A DNA stretch of 64,000 bases, from positions 2,542,001 to 2,606,000 of the forward strand of contig NZ_CP053928.1 in NCBI RefSeq assembly GCF_014108865.1, in the 5' to 3' direction. Origin of the DNA: Nocardioides sp. WS12 (lineage in GTDB: Bacteria > Actinomycetota > Actinomycetes > Propionibacteriales > Nocardioidaceae). The position numbers and the translations under genes are program-made. The notes under the pieces were generated by a model, which ran no database searches, was not told the origin of the DNA, and was given only the letters and a program-made list of their open reading frames with translations. Shown one piece after another: positions 1 through 10,659 of this stretch. The stretch's first letter is position 1, and each line of letters starts with the position of its first letter.

Positions 1-1360
1 CGCGCTCGGACAGGCTGCCCATCACGATGGACGCGGCGTCCGCGCCGGAGACGAAGAAGATCGCGACCAGCAGCATGACGAGCACGCTCGCCGCCGTGGC
101 CAGCGGGAAGGCGTCGAGGGTGCTGAAGAGCTGCGCCTCGAGGCCGTCGGCGCCCGCGATGTCGGTGCCCTTGTTCTGGAGGTCGATGGCCGTGCCACCG
201 AGGACACAGAACCAGAGCACGCTGACGACGCTGGGGACGAGCAGCACACCGGTCACGAACTGGCGGATGGTGCGGCCACGCGAGATCCGGGCGATGAACA
301 TGCCGACGAACGGCGTCCAGGAGAGCCACCAGGCCCAGTAGAAGACCGTCCACGTGCCCAGCCAGTCCGCGGTGTCCTGGCCCTCGGCGCCGGTACGGGC
401 CGCCATCATGGCGAGGTCCTGGGCGTAGCTGCCGATCGACGTCGGCACGAGGTTGAGGATGAAGACCGTCGGGCCGACGACGAACACGAACAGTGCCAGT
501 ACGACGGCAAGCACCATGTTGGTGTTCGACAGCCACTGGATGCCCTTGGCGACTCCCGACACGGCGGACAGCACGAACGCGGCGGTCAGGACGGCGATGA
601 TGGCGACGAGCGCGCCGTTGCCGAGCGGGCCGATGCCGCCGACGATCTCGAGGCCGCTGCTGATCTGCAGTGCGCCGAGACCGAGCGACGTCGCCGAGCC
701 GAAGAGGGTCGCGAAGATCGCGAACATGTCGATGAGCTTCCCGGCGGGCCCTTCGGCGTGGCGACCGAGGATCGGGGCGAACGCCGCCGAGATCAGCTGG
801 ACGCGGCCCTTGCGGTAGACGCCGTACGCGATCGCGAGGCCAACCACCGCATAGATCGCCCACGGATGGAGCGTCCAGTGGAACATCGTGGTCGCCATGG
901 CGGTCTGGGCCGCGGCGTCCGCGTTGCCCTCGGTGCCCGGGGGAGCCGTCGCGTAGTGCGAGAGCGGCTCGGAGACGCCGTAGAACATCAGGCCGATGCC
1001 CATCCCGGCGCTGAACATCATCGCGATCCAGGAAACGGTCTTGAACTCGGGTTCCTCGTCGTCGCGGCCGAGCGGGATGGCGCCGTACTTGCTCATGGCG
1101 AGCCAGACGACGAAGACGACGAAGCCGCTGGTCACCAGGACGAAGAGCCAGCCGGTGTTGGTCAGGACCCAGTTCAGGGCGTGATCGGAGGCGTTGCCGA
1201 GGGACGTCGTACTGGTGAGGCCCCACAGGACGAAGGCGACGCTGACGGCGGCGGCGCAGCCGAAGACGACCAGGTCCAGGCCCCGGCGCGGCGCCTCGCT
1301 GATCTCGATCGCCTGGTCCAGCGCGGGGTGGGGCAGGGAAATGGGTTCGTTCTCGGTCAC
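1..1360 (-). CDS. BCCT-family choline/glycine betaine transporter (C-terminus cut by window edge)
   Basis: Secondary transporter of the betaine/choline/carnitine family, which takes up compatible solutes across the plasma membrane by Na+ or H+ symport. About 453 residues are visible; family members usually have 500-650, so the C-terminal part lies outside the window. Many hydrophobic segments can be read. The glycine-rich signature GMGIGLMFYGVSEP is present, as is the conserved TM8 region WWLSWTPFVGMFIARISRGR. The GTG start at 1360 follows a GAGGAG Shine-Dalgarno at proper spacing. The gene stands alone, transcribed leftwards. The substrate (betaine, choline or another quaternary amine) cannot be fixed from sequence alone. 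Confidence 0.9.
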   Translation of the reverse strand, partial: MTENEPISLPHPALDQAIEISEAPRRGLDLVVFGCAAAVSVAFVLWGLTSTTSLGNASDHALNWVLTNTGWLFVLVTSGFVVFVVWLAMSKYGAIPLGRDDEEPEFKTVSWIAMMFSAGMGIGLMFYGVSEPLSHYATAPPGTEGNADAAAQTAMATTMFHWTLHPWAIYAVVGLAIAYGVYRKGRVQLISAAFAPILGRHAEGPAGKLIDMFAIFATLFGSATSLGLGALQISSGLEIVGGIGPLGNGALVAIIAVLTAAFVLSAVSGVAKGIQWLSNTNMVLAVVLALFVFVVGPTVFILNLVPTSIGSYAQDLAMMAARTGAEGQDTADWLGTWTVFYWAWWLSWTPFVGMFIARISRGRTIRQFVTGVLLVPSVVSVLWFCVLGGTAIDLQNKGTDIAGADGLEAQLFSTLDAFPLATAASVLVMLLVAIFFVSGADAASIVMGSLSER

Positions 1361-1405
1361 GTCACTCCTCAGGGGTCGTGCGGCCGTCCGCTCTCGGCAC
1401 CCTGA

Positions 1406-2950
<1,545 letters not shown>

Positions 2951-2961
2951 CGCGAAGTGCT

Positions 2962-3267
2962 TCAGAGCAGGCGGAGCAGGGCCGCACAGGCGGCTGAGCC
3001 GAACACGACGACCAGGAACGGTGCTCGCGCCATCAGGAGCAGTACGGCGAGCCCGAGGGCTGCCGCACGTGCGTCAAGGGCCAGGGCGCGTCCCTCGGGC
3101 GCGGCGAAGACCTGCACGGTGACGAGTCCGGCCAGCAGGGCCACCGGGATCAGGTCGGCGATCCGTGCGACCACACGGTTGCTCAGCACCCGCGCCGGCA
3201 CCGCGAGGCCCGCGAGCTTGAGCAGGTAGCAACCGAGGCCTGCGCCGAGGACGGCCCACCAGATCAT
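2962..3267 (-). CDS. azlD: AzlD-type branched-chain amino acid exporter subunit
   Basis: Small integral membrane protein (101 aa, about four hydrophobic segments) of the AzlD family. With AzlC it forms a two-component exporter for branched-chain amino acids or related compounds. The start MIWWAVLGAGLGCYLLKLAG is typical of the family. The ATG at 3267 overlaps the TGA of azlC (ATGA), showing translational coupling. In-frame extension further upstream would run through azlC and is not coding. Substrate specificity is inferred from the family only. Confidence 0.85.
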   Translation of the reverse strand: MIWWAVLGAGLGCYLLKLAGLAVPARVLSNRVVARIADLIPVALLAGLVTVQVFAAPEGRALALDARAAALGLAVLLLMARAPFLVVVFGSAACAALLRLL

Positions 3268-3980
3268 GCGGGCACCTCCTCGTCGGTGTGGCCAGGCTCG
3301 TCGGGCTCGGTGCTCGAGCGCGCAGTGAGCGCGCCGACAAGGACCGCCACGCCCGCGGCCACCAGCACGGGCACGCCCGCCGGGGTCACCGTGACCGCGC
3401 CCGCGGCCACCAGCGCGGCCAGGAGGGCGACGGTTCGCGTCACGGGCGTCGTCAGGCGTGGCCACAGCAGGGCGAGGAAGGCCGCGCCGACCGCTGCGTC
3501 CAGTCCGAGGTCGCGCGGGTCGCCGAGCTGTTCACCCGCGACCGCGCCGACCAGGGTGGTGAGGTTCCAGAGCACGAAGATGGTGCCGCCGGTGACGAGG
3601 AAGCCGGTGCGGGCCAGATCGCGGTCGGGGCGGGTCACGGCCATCGCGGTGGACTCGTCGATGAGGACGTGGGCCGCCAGGGCGCGTCGCCACCCGCGGT
3701 AGCCGAGCAGCGGAGCCAGACGGAGGCCGTAGAGGGTGTTGCGGGTGCCCAGGAGCAGTGCAGCGAGGGCTCCGGCCAGCGGAGTGCCCCCGGAGCCCAG
3801 TACGCCCGCCAACGCGAACTGGGAGGCTCCGGTGAACATCAGCAGTGACAGCACACACGTCTGCGCCACATCGAGACCGGACGCGACGCCCACGGCGCCG
3901 AAGCCCAGGCCGTAGGTGCCCGTCGCGATCGCGACGCCCAAGCTGTCGCGAACGACGGTACGACGGGTGGGACTCTCCAT
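3264..3980 (-). CDS. azlC: AzlC-family permease, large subunit
   Basis: Polytopic membrane protein of 238 aa, the normal AzlC length. Family features are visible: the early GLGFGAVG stretch, the FTGASQFA motif, the LGTRNTLYGLRLAPLL segment and the DESTAMA motif. It is predicted to work with AzlD as an amino-acid efflux pair (the family includes BrnFE-type exporters). The ATG at 3980 lies 19 bp after the GNAT stop, so the three genes read as one operon GNAT-azlC-azlD. No clear Shine-Dalgarno precedes it. Confidence 0.85.
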   Translation of the reverse strand: MESPTRRTVVRDSLGVAIATGTYGLGFGAVGVASGLDVAQTCVLSLLMFTGASQFALAGVLGSGGTPLAGALAALLLGTRNTLYGLRLAPLLGYRGWRRALAAHVLIDESTAMAVTRPDRDLARTGFLVTGGTIFVLWNLTTLVGAVAGEQLGDPRDLGLDAAVGAAFLALLWPRLTTPVTRTVALLAALVAAGAVTVTPAGVPVLVAAGVAVLVGALTARSSTEPDEPGHTDEEVPA

Positions 3981-3999
3981 GGCGACGTCGAGTGGTCGC

Positions 4000-4539
4000 T
4001 CAGACGAGTGAGGTGTGCAGCCGGAGTTGCTTGATCGTGCCGCCGGACTCGTCAGCGAGCTCGCGGCTCGCACCGTCGGGACCCCAGCCCGCGCTCGTGA
4101 GGAACGCGCGCAGCGCGTCGTCGGTGGTCGACACCCAGCACACCGCCCGCGTGAACCGGTCGGCTTCCAGGGTGTCGGCACAGGCCTGCAGCAGCCGTGA
4201 CCCGTGGCCGGCGCGGGTCTTGTCCGGGTCGATCGTGAACTCGACGATCTCGCCGTCCACCGCGGGGTCCACGTCGGGGTCGCTCGCGGGCACCGTGAGC
4301 GCGAAGCCGACCACCACGTCGTGCGTCAGCGCCACCAGGGCGCGGTGCCGGGCCTCGGGGGGTCGGGAGAGCGACGCGCGCCAGGACTCGGTGAGGGCAT
4401 CCGGCCCGATGCCGCGTTCCTTGAGCAGCGCGGCCAGCTCGTCGTCGTACCGCTGCTGCCAGGTGCGGAGCTGGACGGCGGCGATCCCGGGGGCGTCGGC
4501 CGGCCAGCCGACCCGGACGGAGACGTCAGCAGAGACCAT
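4000..4539 (-). CDS. GNAT-family N-acetyltransferase
   Basis: 179-aa acetyltransferase of the GNAT superfamily, which transfers the acetyl group of acetyl-CoA to an amine. The CoA-binding motif A is seen as FTIDPDKTRAGHGSRLL (R-x-x-G-x-G pattern), followed by a helix and a C-terminal region with the usual AFLTSAGW element. The substrate is unknown. It is the first gene of an operon with azlC and azlD, so a link to amino-acid metabolism or resistance is possible but unproven. The ATG has a GAGGAT -10-like element six bases upstream. Confidence 0.8.
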   Translation of the reverse strand: MVSADVSVRVGWPADAPGIAAVQLRTWQQRYDDELAALLKERGIGPDALTESWRASLSRPPEARHRALVALTHDVVVGFALTVPASDPDVDPAVDGEIVEFTIDPDKTRAGHGSRLLQACADTLEADRFTRAVCWVSTTDDALRAFLTSAGWGPDGASRELADESGGTIKQLRLHTSLV

Positions 4540-4545
4540 GCAGTC

Positions 4546-4551
4546 ATCCTC
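4546..4551 (-). promoter_or_regulatory. Leaderless -10-like element of the GNAT-azlCD operon
   Basis: On the minus strand GAGGAT ends six bases before the ATG at 4539, the same geometry as other leaderless promoters in this window, although the first base is not the preferred T. Confidence 0.45.
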
Positions 4552-4607
4552 GCAGGGTGCGTGGCAGGGCCGTCCGTCGGCGTCGCCGTCGCCTTGCTTG
4601 TCGCCAC

Positions 4608-4613
4608 TAGGGT
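4608..4613 (+). promoter_or_regulatory. Leaderless -10 element of the aldo/keto reductase gene
   Basis: TAGGGT, six bases, then ATG at 4620. There is no Shine-Dalgarno between them. Confidence 0.65.
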
Positions 4614-4619
4614 CGAGAC

Positions 4620-5630
4620 ATGGAAATTCGCAACCTCGGAGCGAGCGGCCTCAGGATCTCGGCCATCGCCTACGGCAACTGGCTCACCCACGGTTCGCAG
4701 GTCGAGGAGGAGGCCGCCCTGGCGTGCGTCCGGCAGGCCCTCACCGACGGCATCACCACCTTCGACACCGCCGACGTCTACGCCAACACAGCAGCCGAGA
4801 CCGTCCTCGGCAAGGCGCTCGTCGGCGAGCGCCGCGAGGGACTGGAGATCTTCACGAAGGTCTTCTGGCCGACGGGTCCGGGCAAGCACAACGACCACGG
4901 CCTCTCCCGCAAGCACATCCTCGAGTCGATCGACGGGTCGCTGAGGCGCCTCGGCACCGACTACGTCGACCTGTACCAGGCGCACCGGTTCGACCACGAG
5001 ACGCCGCTGGAGGAGACGATGCTCGCGTTTGCCGACGTCGTCCGGTCCGGCAAGGCGCTCTACATCGGTGTCTCGGAGTGGCGGGCCGAGGAGATCCGCG
5101 CGGCGGCCGAGCTCGCCCGCGAGCTGCGCGTGCCGTTGATCTCCAACCAGCCGCAGTACTCCATGCTCTGGCGGGTCATCGAGGAGGAAGTGGTCCCCGC
5201 GAGCCGCGAGCTCGGGCTCGGCCAGATCGTCTGGTCGCCCATCGCGCAGGGCGTGCTGACCGGCAAGTACCTCCCCGGCCAGCCGCCGCCCGCCGGGTCG
5301 CGTGCGACCGACACCAAGGGCGGAGCCGACAACATCGGACGCTGGCTCAAGGACGACGTCCTCGAGCGGGTCCAGCAGCTGACGCCCATCGCCGAGGCGG
5401 CCGGGCTCTCGCTCGCGCAGCTCGCGGTCGCCTGGGTGTTGCAGAACGACAACGTCTCCGCCGCGATCATCGGCGCCAGCCGTCCCGAGCAGGTCACCGA
5501 GAACGTCAAGGCCGCCGGCGTGAAGCTGGACGCCGACACGCTCGCGGCGATCGACCGGGTGCTCGACGGCGTGGTGACGACCGACCCGAAGCTGACCCGG
5601 TCGCCGCGACGGTCCGAAGTGCTGGGCTGA
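4620..5630 (+). CDS. Aldo/keto reductase (Kv-beta-like)
   Basis: 336-aa NADPH-dependent aldo/keto reductase. The (beta/alpha)8 barrel residues of the catalytic tetrad can be placed: Asp and Tyr in FDTADVYANTAAETVLGKAL, Lys in IFTKVFW, and His in LYQAHRFD. ISNQPQYSM and the C-terminal IIGASRPEQV (cofactor phosphate binding) complete the pattern. The sequence resembles the voltage-gated potassium channel beta-subunit / YghZ branch, enzymes that reduce aldehydes such as methylglyoxal. The physiological substrate is unknown. It is convergent with the EthD-domain gene, with 9 bp between the stops. Confidence 0.9.
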   Translation: MEIRNLGASGLRISAIAYGNWLTHGSQVEEEAALACVRQALTDGITTFDTADVYANTAAETVLGKALVGERREGLEIFTKVFWPTGPGKHNDHGLSRKHILESIDGSLRRLGTDYVDLYQAHRFDHETPLEETMLAFADVVRSGKALYIGVSEWRAEEIRAAAELARELRVPLISNQPQYSMLWRVIEEEVVPASRELGLGQIVWSPIAQGVLTGKYLPGQPPPAGSRATDTKGGADNIGRWLKDDVLERVQQLTPIAEAAGLSLAQLAVAWVLQNDNVSAAIIGASRPEQVTENVKAAGVKLDADTLAAIDRVLDGVVTTDPKLTRSPRRSEVLG

Positions 5631-5639
5631 TCTCGCCGG

Positions 5640-6305
5640 TCAGGCCAGCGTGAACGTGTAACGACTGGTCGGCACGAGGTCGAGGCCCTGCGCGGCACCG
5701 AACCGCTCGCAGCTCTCCATCAGGGCCGCGAACCGCCGCTGGAACTCGGCCTCGTCGCCACCGCTGCCGTAGAACGCGTGGTGGTCCGACATGCCGGCCA
5801 TCGGGAACAGTTCCTCGACGATGCCGGCGACCCCTGGTGCTTCACTGGTGAGCGCCTCGAGCACGGGATTCTGCACGTAGCCGAACGTTCCCTGGGTGTC
5901 GATCGCGACCTGCGTGTGCCGGTCGAGCCAGTCGGCCCGCCATGCCTCCTTCGACAGGGAGTCCGGCCGCCGGAGGAAGGCGAAGTTCGCGAGGGCATCG
6001 GCTCGCTCGCCGTCCGCAACGGCGGGCGGGGGGAGGGGTTCGCGCTCCTCGACCCGCCACAGGTCGGCGCTCGCGTCGAGCCGTCGTACGACGTCCACGA
6101 GCGAACCCACGGAACCGCTGGTCCAGACGCTGACGACTGCCGTGATCGGCGCGCCGGGTCCGAACCGCATGGCGGGGGCAACCGCGTCGTCGTCCAGGTT
6201 GACCTGGAGCCGGGTCGCGCCGCATCCGGCGACGTCGCCGCGGAAGGCTGACCCGAGGAGCACGCCCCCGAGGGCAGGCGCGTGCAGCGCGGCAATGACC
6301 TTCAC
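5640..6305 (-). CDS. EthD-like / dimeric alpha-beta barrel domain protein
   Basis: 221-aa soluble protein of uncertain function. The central to C-terminal part (FAFLRRPDSLSKEAWRADW, DRHTQVAID, then a conserved-looking FYGSGGDEAEFQRRF) resembles EthD and related dimeric alpha-beta barrel domains, seen in hydrophobic-compound degradation loci. No catalytic residues are assigned. The GTG start at 6305 lies one base beyond the TGA of the DUF3043 gene, so it is the last gene of the nadA operon. Assignment to EthD rests on pattern recognition only. Confidence 0.6.
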   Translation of the reverse strand: MKVIAALHAPALGGVLLGSAFRGDVAGCGATRLQVNLDDDAVAPAMRFGPGAPITAVVSVWTSGSVGSLVDVVRRLDASADLWRVEEREPLPPPAVADGERADALANFAFLRRPDSLSKEAWRADWLDRHTQVAIDTQGTFGYVQNPVLEALTSEAPGVAGIVEELFPMAGMSDHHAFYGSGGDEAEFQRRFAALMESCERFGAAQGLDLVPTSRYTFTLA

Positions 6306-6306
6306 G

Positions 6307-6885
6307 TCAGCGGTAGTCGTCCGGCAGGGCCTGCCCGATCTTGACCTTCGCCTTCGGCATCCGCATGAACTTCATCTGCATGGCGCGGGTGAGCGTGTAG
6401 TACGTGGTGCCCTTGAGCGGCTCCTCGGGGAAGCGCCGCTTGAGCTCGCGACGGATCCGGAAGCGCAGCACCAACATGTCGGTGACGACGAACAGCACCG
6501 TGGCGAGCAGGACCAGGCTGCTGGCCTGCACGAGCGCCGAGTTGCCGGTGTAGCCGAGGATCAGCCCGACGATCATCAGCGGGATCACCATCTCCACGAT
6601 GGAGAACCGGGCGTCGACGTAGTCGCGGATGAAGCGGCGCACCGGACCGCGGTCACGGGGCAGCATGTACTTCTCGTCGCCCTCCTTCATGCCCTGGCGG
6701 ATCCGCTTGCTCTGCTCGGCCCGGAACTCGCGCTCCTTGCGGGAGTTCGCCTTGCGGTCGGTCGGCGCCTTCGCACGCGCCTTCGCGGCGGCCTCAGCCT
6801 CCTTGCGGGTCGGGGTCGGACGACCCTTGCCGCCCGGCTTCGCGACGGTCGTCTCTTCGACGGGGGACTTGGTGCGCTTGAACAC
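6307..6885 (-). CDS. DUF3043 membrane protein
   Basis: 192-aa protein with a highly charged, Lys/Arg/Ala-rich N-terminal half (about residues 1-75, rich in KARAKAPTDRKANSRKERE-type sequence) and two hydrophobic segments in the middle (FSIVEMVIPLMIVGLILGY and a second starting ALVQASSLVLLATVLFVV). The motif LPRDRGPVRRFIRDYVDAR before the first membrane segment is typical of actinobacterial DUF3043 proteins. The function is unknown. It begins with GTG close behind yjdM and belongs to the same operon. Confidence 0.8.
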   Translation of the reverse strand: MFKRTKSPVEETTVAKPGGKGRPTPTRKEAEAAAKARAKAPTDRKANSRKEREFRAEQSKRIRQGMKEGDEKYMLPRDRGPVRRFIRDYVDARFSIVEMVIPLMIVGLILGYTGNSALVQASSLVLLATVLFVVTDMLVLRFRIRRELKRRFPEEPLKGTTYYTLTRAMQMKFMRMPKAKVKIGQALPDDYR

Positions 6886-6887
6886 GC

Positions 6888-7256
6888 TCAGGCCTTCCTG
6901 ACCACACTGGACTTGAGTTGCATGGGGCCGAAGCCGTCGACCTTGGCGTCGATGTCGTGATCGCCCACCCGCTTGGTCGGGTCGACCAGCCGGATGTTGC
7001 GGACCTTGGTTCCGGCCTTGATCGGCTTCGGTGCTCCCTTGACGGGGAGGATCTTGATGATGATCACGTCGTCACCGTCTGCCAGCGGGTTGCCGTTGGC
7101 GTCGCGCACGAGGTCCGCTTCGGCCTCGGCCCGGGCTTCGGCGGCAGCTTCCGCGGGCGACCATTCGTGGGCGCACTCGGGGCAGACGAGCAGGTCGCCC
7201 ATCTCGTAGGTGTACTCGCTCGCACACGCGGGACAGGCGGGCAGGGTGTCAGTCAC
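6888..7256 (-). CDS. yjdM: YjdM/PhnA-type zinc-ribbon protein
   Basis: 122-aa protein. An N-terminal zinc ribbon is formed by two CxxC pairs (CPAC at residues 8-11, CPEC about 19 residues later), followed by the PhnA/YjdM beta-rich domain with [20 protein letters not shown] and NIRLVDP. Despite the old name phnA, no phosphonoacetate hydrolase activity should be assumed; the family role is unclear. The GTG start overlaps the end of nadA by 8 bp, so the two are co-transcribed. Confidence 0.85.
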   Translation of the reverse strand: MTDTLPACPACASEYTYEMGDLLVCPECAHEWSPAEAAAEARAEAEADLVRDANGNPLADGDDVIIIKILPVKGAPKPIKAGTKVRNIRLVDPTKRVGDHDIDAKVDGFGPMQLKSSVVRKA

Positions 7257-8424
7257 GGTGGGACTTCCCGGGCAGGTCGAGCATCCGCTGCAGTGCGACG
7301 AGCGCGTCCGCCTCGGTCTGCGGGTCGACGGTGATCTGGTTGACGACGACGCCCTCGACGAGGTTCTCGAGCGTCCACACGAGGTGCGGCAGGTCGATCC
7401 GGTTCATCGTCGAGCAGTAGCAGACGTTGCGGTCCAGGAACATGATGTTCTTGTCCGGGTGGGCGTTCTTGAGGCGCTGCACCAGATTGAGCTCGGTGCC
7501 GATCGCCCACGCGGAGCCGGCGGGCGCGGCCTCGATCGTCTTGATGATGTATTCGGTCGAACCCACCTGGTCTGCCTTGAGCACGACCTCGTGCTGGCAC
7601 TCGGGGTGGACGAGCACGTTGAGGTCGGGGACCTTGGCGCGCAGTTCGTCGATCACGTCGGCGGTGAAGCGGCCGTGGACCGAGCAGTGGCCCTTCCACA
7701 GGATGATCTTCGCCTTGGCCAGTTCCTCGGCGGTCAGCCCGCCGTCGGCCTTGTGCGGGTTCCACACGACGCACTCGTCGAGCTCGATGCCGAGCTGGAG
7801 AACCGCCGTGTTGCGACCGAGGTGCTGGTCGGGCAGGAAGAGGACCTTGGTGTTCTCGCCCTTCTGCGCGTAGGCCCACTCGAGCGCGACCTCGGCGTTC
7901 GACGAGGTGCACACGACACCGCCGTTGCGACCGCAGAACGCCTTGATGTCGGCGCTGGAGTTCATGTAGGTGACCGGGACGACGACGTCCTGGACCCCGG
8001 CAGTGGCGAGCGCGGCCCATGCCTTCTCGACCTGTGCGATGCGCGCCATGTCGGCCATCGAGCAGCCAGCCGCGAGGTCGGGCAGGATCACCCGCTGGTC
8101 GGGGCCGGTGAGGATGTCGGCGGACTCGGCCATGAAGTGCACGCCGCAGAAGACGATGAACTCGGCCTCCGGCCGGGCAGCCGCGTCGCGGGCGAGCTTG
8201 AAGGAGTCGCCGGTGACATCGGCGAACTGGATGACCTCGTCGCGCTGGTAGTGGTGCCCGAGCACGAACAGCCGCTCGCCCAGCTTCTCCCGGGCGGCGC
8301 GTGCGCGCTCGACCAGGTCGGGATCGGAGGCGGCCGGCAGGTCACCGGGGCAGTCGACGCCACGCTCGGAGAGCGGGTCGGTGCCACGGCCGAGCGGCAG
8401 CAGTGGAAGGTCCACAGTGGTCAT
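7249..8424 (-). CDS. nadA: Quinolinate synthase
   Basis: NadA condenses iminoaspartate with dihydroxyacetone phosphate to make quinolinate for de novo NAD synthesis. The 391-aa protein has three Cys-containing motifs matching the [4Fe-4S] ligands ([28 protein letters not shown]), and the early [20 protein letters not shown] motif for substrate binding. nadB and nadC are not adjacent, which is unusual but not unprecedented. It leads a four-gene minus-strand operon (nadA, yjdM, DUF3043, EthD-like). The ATG is preceded at six bases by TAGGAT, so the mRNA is probably leaderless, although GGGG in between could act as a weak ribosome site. Confidence 0.95.
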   Translation of the reverse strand: MTTVDLPLLPLGRGTDPLSERGVDCPGDLPAASDPDLVERARAAREKLGERLFVLGHHYQRDEVIQFADVTGDSFKLARDAAARPEAEFIVFCGVHFMAESADILTGPDQRVILPDLAAGCSMADMARIAQVEKAWAALATAGVQDVVVPVTYMNSSADIKAFCGRNGGVVCTSSNAEVALEWAYAQKGENTKVLFLPDQHLGRNTAVLQLGIELDECVVWNPHKADGGLTAEELAKAKIILWKGHCSVHGRFTADVIDELRAKVPDLNVLVHPECQHEVVLKADQVGSTEYIIKTIEAAPAGSAWAIGTELNLVQRLKNAHPDKNIMFLDRNVCYCSTMNRIDLPHLVWTLENLVEGVVVNQITVDPQTEADALVALQRMLDLPGKSHRD

Positions 8425-8430
8425 GGCCCC

Positions 8431-8436
8431 ATCCTA
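8431..8436 (-). promoter_or_regulatory. Leaderless -10 element of nadA
   Basis: TAGGAT on the minus strand, six bases before the ATG at 8424. Confidence 0.6.
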
Positions 8437-8503
8437 GTTTGGTCGGTCACGGGTGCGTCGATCGCGGCCCGAAGGAACAGGAAGTACGGCAGGGACCCGA
8501 GAC

Positions 8504-8543
8504 GTTCACGGACCGGACGCCTCAGCCTTCACCGCGGTTCGGC
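8504..8543 (+). promoter_or_regulatory. PHO-box-like half-sites upstream of phospholipase C
   Basis: GTTCACG (8504), CTTCACC (8527) and GTTCGGC (8537) resemble the GTTCACC half-sites bound by PhoP in actinobacteria. The spacing deviates by one base from the 11-bp period, so this is tentative. Nothing else was recognised in 8437-8598, apart from a GGAAAGG ribosome site near 8600. Confidence 0.25.
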
Positions 8544-8612
8544 AAGCGTTGTGAGCATGAGCCGGCGCCCCGTTCCCGGTGGAGCGCATCGACCTCTCGG
8601 AAAGGTTTCGCC

Positions 8613-10652
8613 ATGGCTGAATTCGACCGCCGCCGCTTCCTCCAGATCACCGGCGCGACGTCCCTCTCGGGGCTGACCGCGACCTTGCTCGGCAGCGTCG
8701 AGCGGGCCGCAGCGGTGGAGCCCGCTCGTCGTACCGGGACCATCCGCGACATCGAGCACGTCGTGGTCCTGATGCAGGAGAACCGCTCCTTCGATCACTA
8801 CCTCGGTGGCCTGCGCGGCGTGCGCGGGTTCGGGGACCCGCACCCGGTGCAGTTGCCGTCCGGCAAGTCGGTCTGGCACCAACCACGCCGGGACGGCCGG
8901 GACCTGTTGCCGTTCCACCCCGACGTGGATGACCTGGGTGGCGCCTTCCTCCAGGGCCTGCCGCACTCGTGGCCCGACGGGCAGAAGGCGGTCAACCGCG
9001 GCCACTACGACCAGTGGGTTCCGGCGAAGGGTGCGGCCACGATGTCCTACCTGGAGCGATCGGACGCCCTGTTCCACTACGCCCTCGCCGACGCGTTCAC
9101 GGTCTGCGACGCGTACTACTGCTCGTTCATCGGCAACACCGACCCGAACCGGTACTACCTGTGGACCGGGTGGACGGGCAACGACGGTCGCGGTGGGGGA
9201 CCCGTCCTCTACAACGACGAGATCGGCTACGACTGGGCGACGTATCCCGAGCGACTGGAGCAGGCCGGGGTGTCCTGGAAGGTCTACCAGGACGAGGGCA
9301 CGGGACTCGATGCCGCTGGGTCGTGGGGGTGGACCTCCGACCCGTTCATCGGCAACTACGGCGACACGTCGCTGCTCTACTTCAACAAGTACCGCAACGC
9401 GCAGCCCGGCGACCCGCTGTACGACAAGGCCCGGGTCGGCACGCGCAACCGTGACGGCGAGGACTACTTCGCGCTCCTGGCCGCCGACGTGGCCGCCGAC
9501 CGTCTGCCCCAGGTCTCGTGGATCTCGGCGCCCGAAGCATTCACCGAGCACTCGAACTGGCCGACGAACTTCGGTGCCTGGTACCTCTCGAAGGTGCTCG
9601 ACACGTTGACGTCCAATCCGGACGTCTGGGCCAAGACCGCCCTGTTCATCACCTACGACGAGAACGACGGCTTCTTCGACCATCTGGTCCCGCCGATCCC
9701 GAACAGCCCGCTGATCCCGGGTGCCTCCACGGTCTCGACCGAGAACGAGCACTACGCCGGCGGCGACCCGCGAGCGAACCCCGGTCCGTACGGCATGGGG
9801 CCGCGGGTGCCGATGTTCGTGGTGTCGCCGTGGAGCAAGGGCGGCTGGGTGTGCTCGGAGACGTTCGACCACACGTCGGTGCTGCGCTTCCTCGAGCAGC
9901 GCTTCGGGGTCCGCGAGCCCCAGATCACGCCGTGGCGCCGGGCGGTCGCCGGCGACCTGACCTCGGCCTTCGACTTCTCCCGCAAGCACACTTCGTTCCC
10001 TGCGCTGCCGTCCACCGCGGCGATGGCGCCGACCGACCGCCGCCGGCACCCGACGTACTTCCCGACCACGCCTGCCACCGGCACGATGCCGACCCAGGAA
10101 GCGGGCGTCCGTCCGGCCCGTCCGATCGACTACGACCTCGAGGTCGTGGAGAAGGGCGCGGCGCCGTTGCGCCTGCAGGTGGTGAACGAGGGGACTCTGG
10201 GGGCACACCTCCAGGCGCGCCTCATCACCCCCGCCGGTGAACCGCACAGCTACACCGTCGAGGGCGGCAAGCGACTGGCCGTGGACCTGCCGGTGAGCGG
10301 CGCGTACGACGTGCACCTGCACGGCCCGAACGGCTTCTTCCGCCGCTATGCCGGCGACACGACCGCGGAACGGGTGCTGGTGAGCCTCGAACCCCGTCGT
10401 CGGGGTGCAGGCCAGGTCCGCTTGCGGGTCGAGGGCGATGTCGAGGGTGGTTCAGGTGTCGAGGTCAGCGACGCCTACGCCGGCGCTCTGGTGCTGCGCG
10501 GCGGCAAGGTCGACTTCGACACCACCGGCTCCGGCGGTTGGTACGACGTCACGGTCACCATCCCCGGCACGACCTTCGTCCGGACTCTCGCGGGCCACCT
10601 CGAGACCGGTCAGCCGAGCACCAGCGACCCCGCGCTCGGCTCTACGCCATGA
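8613..10652 (+). CDS. plcC: Phosphocholine-specific phospholipase C (Tat-exported)
   Basis: 679-aa secreted phosphoesterase that cleaves phosphatidylcholine or sphingomyelin to diacylglycerol/ceramide and phosphocholine. The N-terminus has a twin-arginine signal (FDRRRFLQITGATSL). Phosphoesterase-family motifs follow: VVVLMQENRSFDHYLG (metal ligands and nucleophile region), GNTDPNRYYLW, TYDENDGFFDHLVPP, RVPMFVVSPWSKGGWV and DHTSVLRFLEQRFG. Two C-terminal beta-rich repeats (from about residue 500) match the DUF756 tails of this family. The ATG follows GGAAAGG. Export via Tat fits a role in phosphate or choline scavenging. The gene directly precedes glycerate kinase. Confidence 0.9.
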   Translation: MAEFDRRRFLQITGATSLSGLTATLLGSVERAAAVEPARRTGTIRDIEHVVVLMQENRSFDHYLGGLRGVRGFGDPHPVQLPSGKSVWHQPRRDGRDLLPFHPDVDDLGGAFLQGLPHSWPDGQKAVNRGHYDQWVPAKGAATMSYLERSDALFHYALADAFTVCDAYYCSFIGNTDPNRYYLWTGWTGNDGRGGGPVLYNDEIGYDWATYPERLEQAGVSWKVYQDEGTGLDAAGSWGWTSDPFIGNYGDTSLLYFNKYRNAQPGDPLYDKARVGTRNRDGEDYFALLAADVAADRLPQVSWISAPEAFTEHSNWPTNFGAWYLSKVLDTLTSNPDVWAKTALFITYDENDGFFDHLVPPIPNSPLIPGASTVSTENEHYAGGDPRANPGPYGMGPRVPMFVVSPWSKGGWVCSETFDHTSVLRFLEQRFGVREPQITPWRRAVAGDLTSAFDFSRKHTSFPALPSTAAMAPTDRRRHPTYFPTTPATGTMPTQEAGVRPARPIDYDLEVVEKGAAPLRLQVVNEGTLGAHLQARLITPAGEPHSYTVEGGKRLAVDLPVSGAYDVHLHGPNGFFRRYAGDTTAERVLVSLEPRRRGAGQVRLRVEGDVEGGSGVEVSDAYAGALVLRGGKVDFDTTGSGGWYDVTVTIPGTTFVRTLAGHLETGQPSTSDPALGSTP

Positions 10653-10659
10653 TGGCGCC

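Noticed and set aside
3845..5653. 602-codon plus-strand frame
   Set aside because: Runs across the GNAT gene on the other strand and the aldo/keto reductase in a different frame; Arg/Pro-rich and without motifs.
8529..10322. Long open frame (597 codons) antisense to phospholipase C
   Set aside because: It mirrors the coding frame of a well-supported gene in GC-rich DNA and has low-complexity Arg/Val/Glu-rich composition without any motif.
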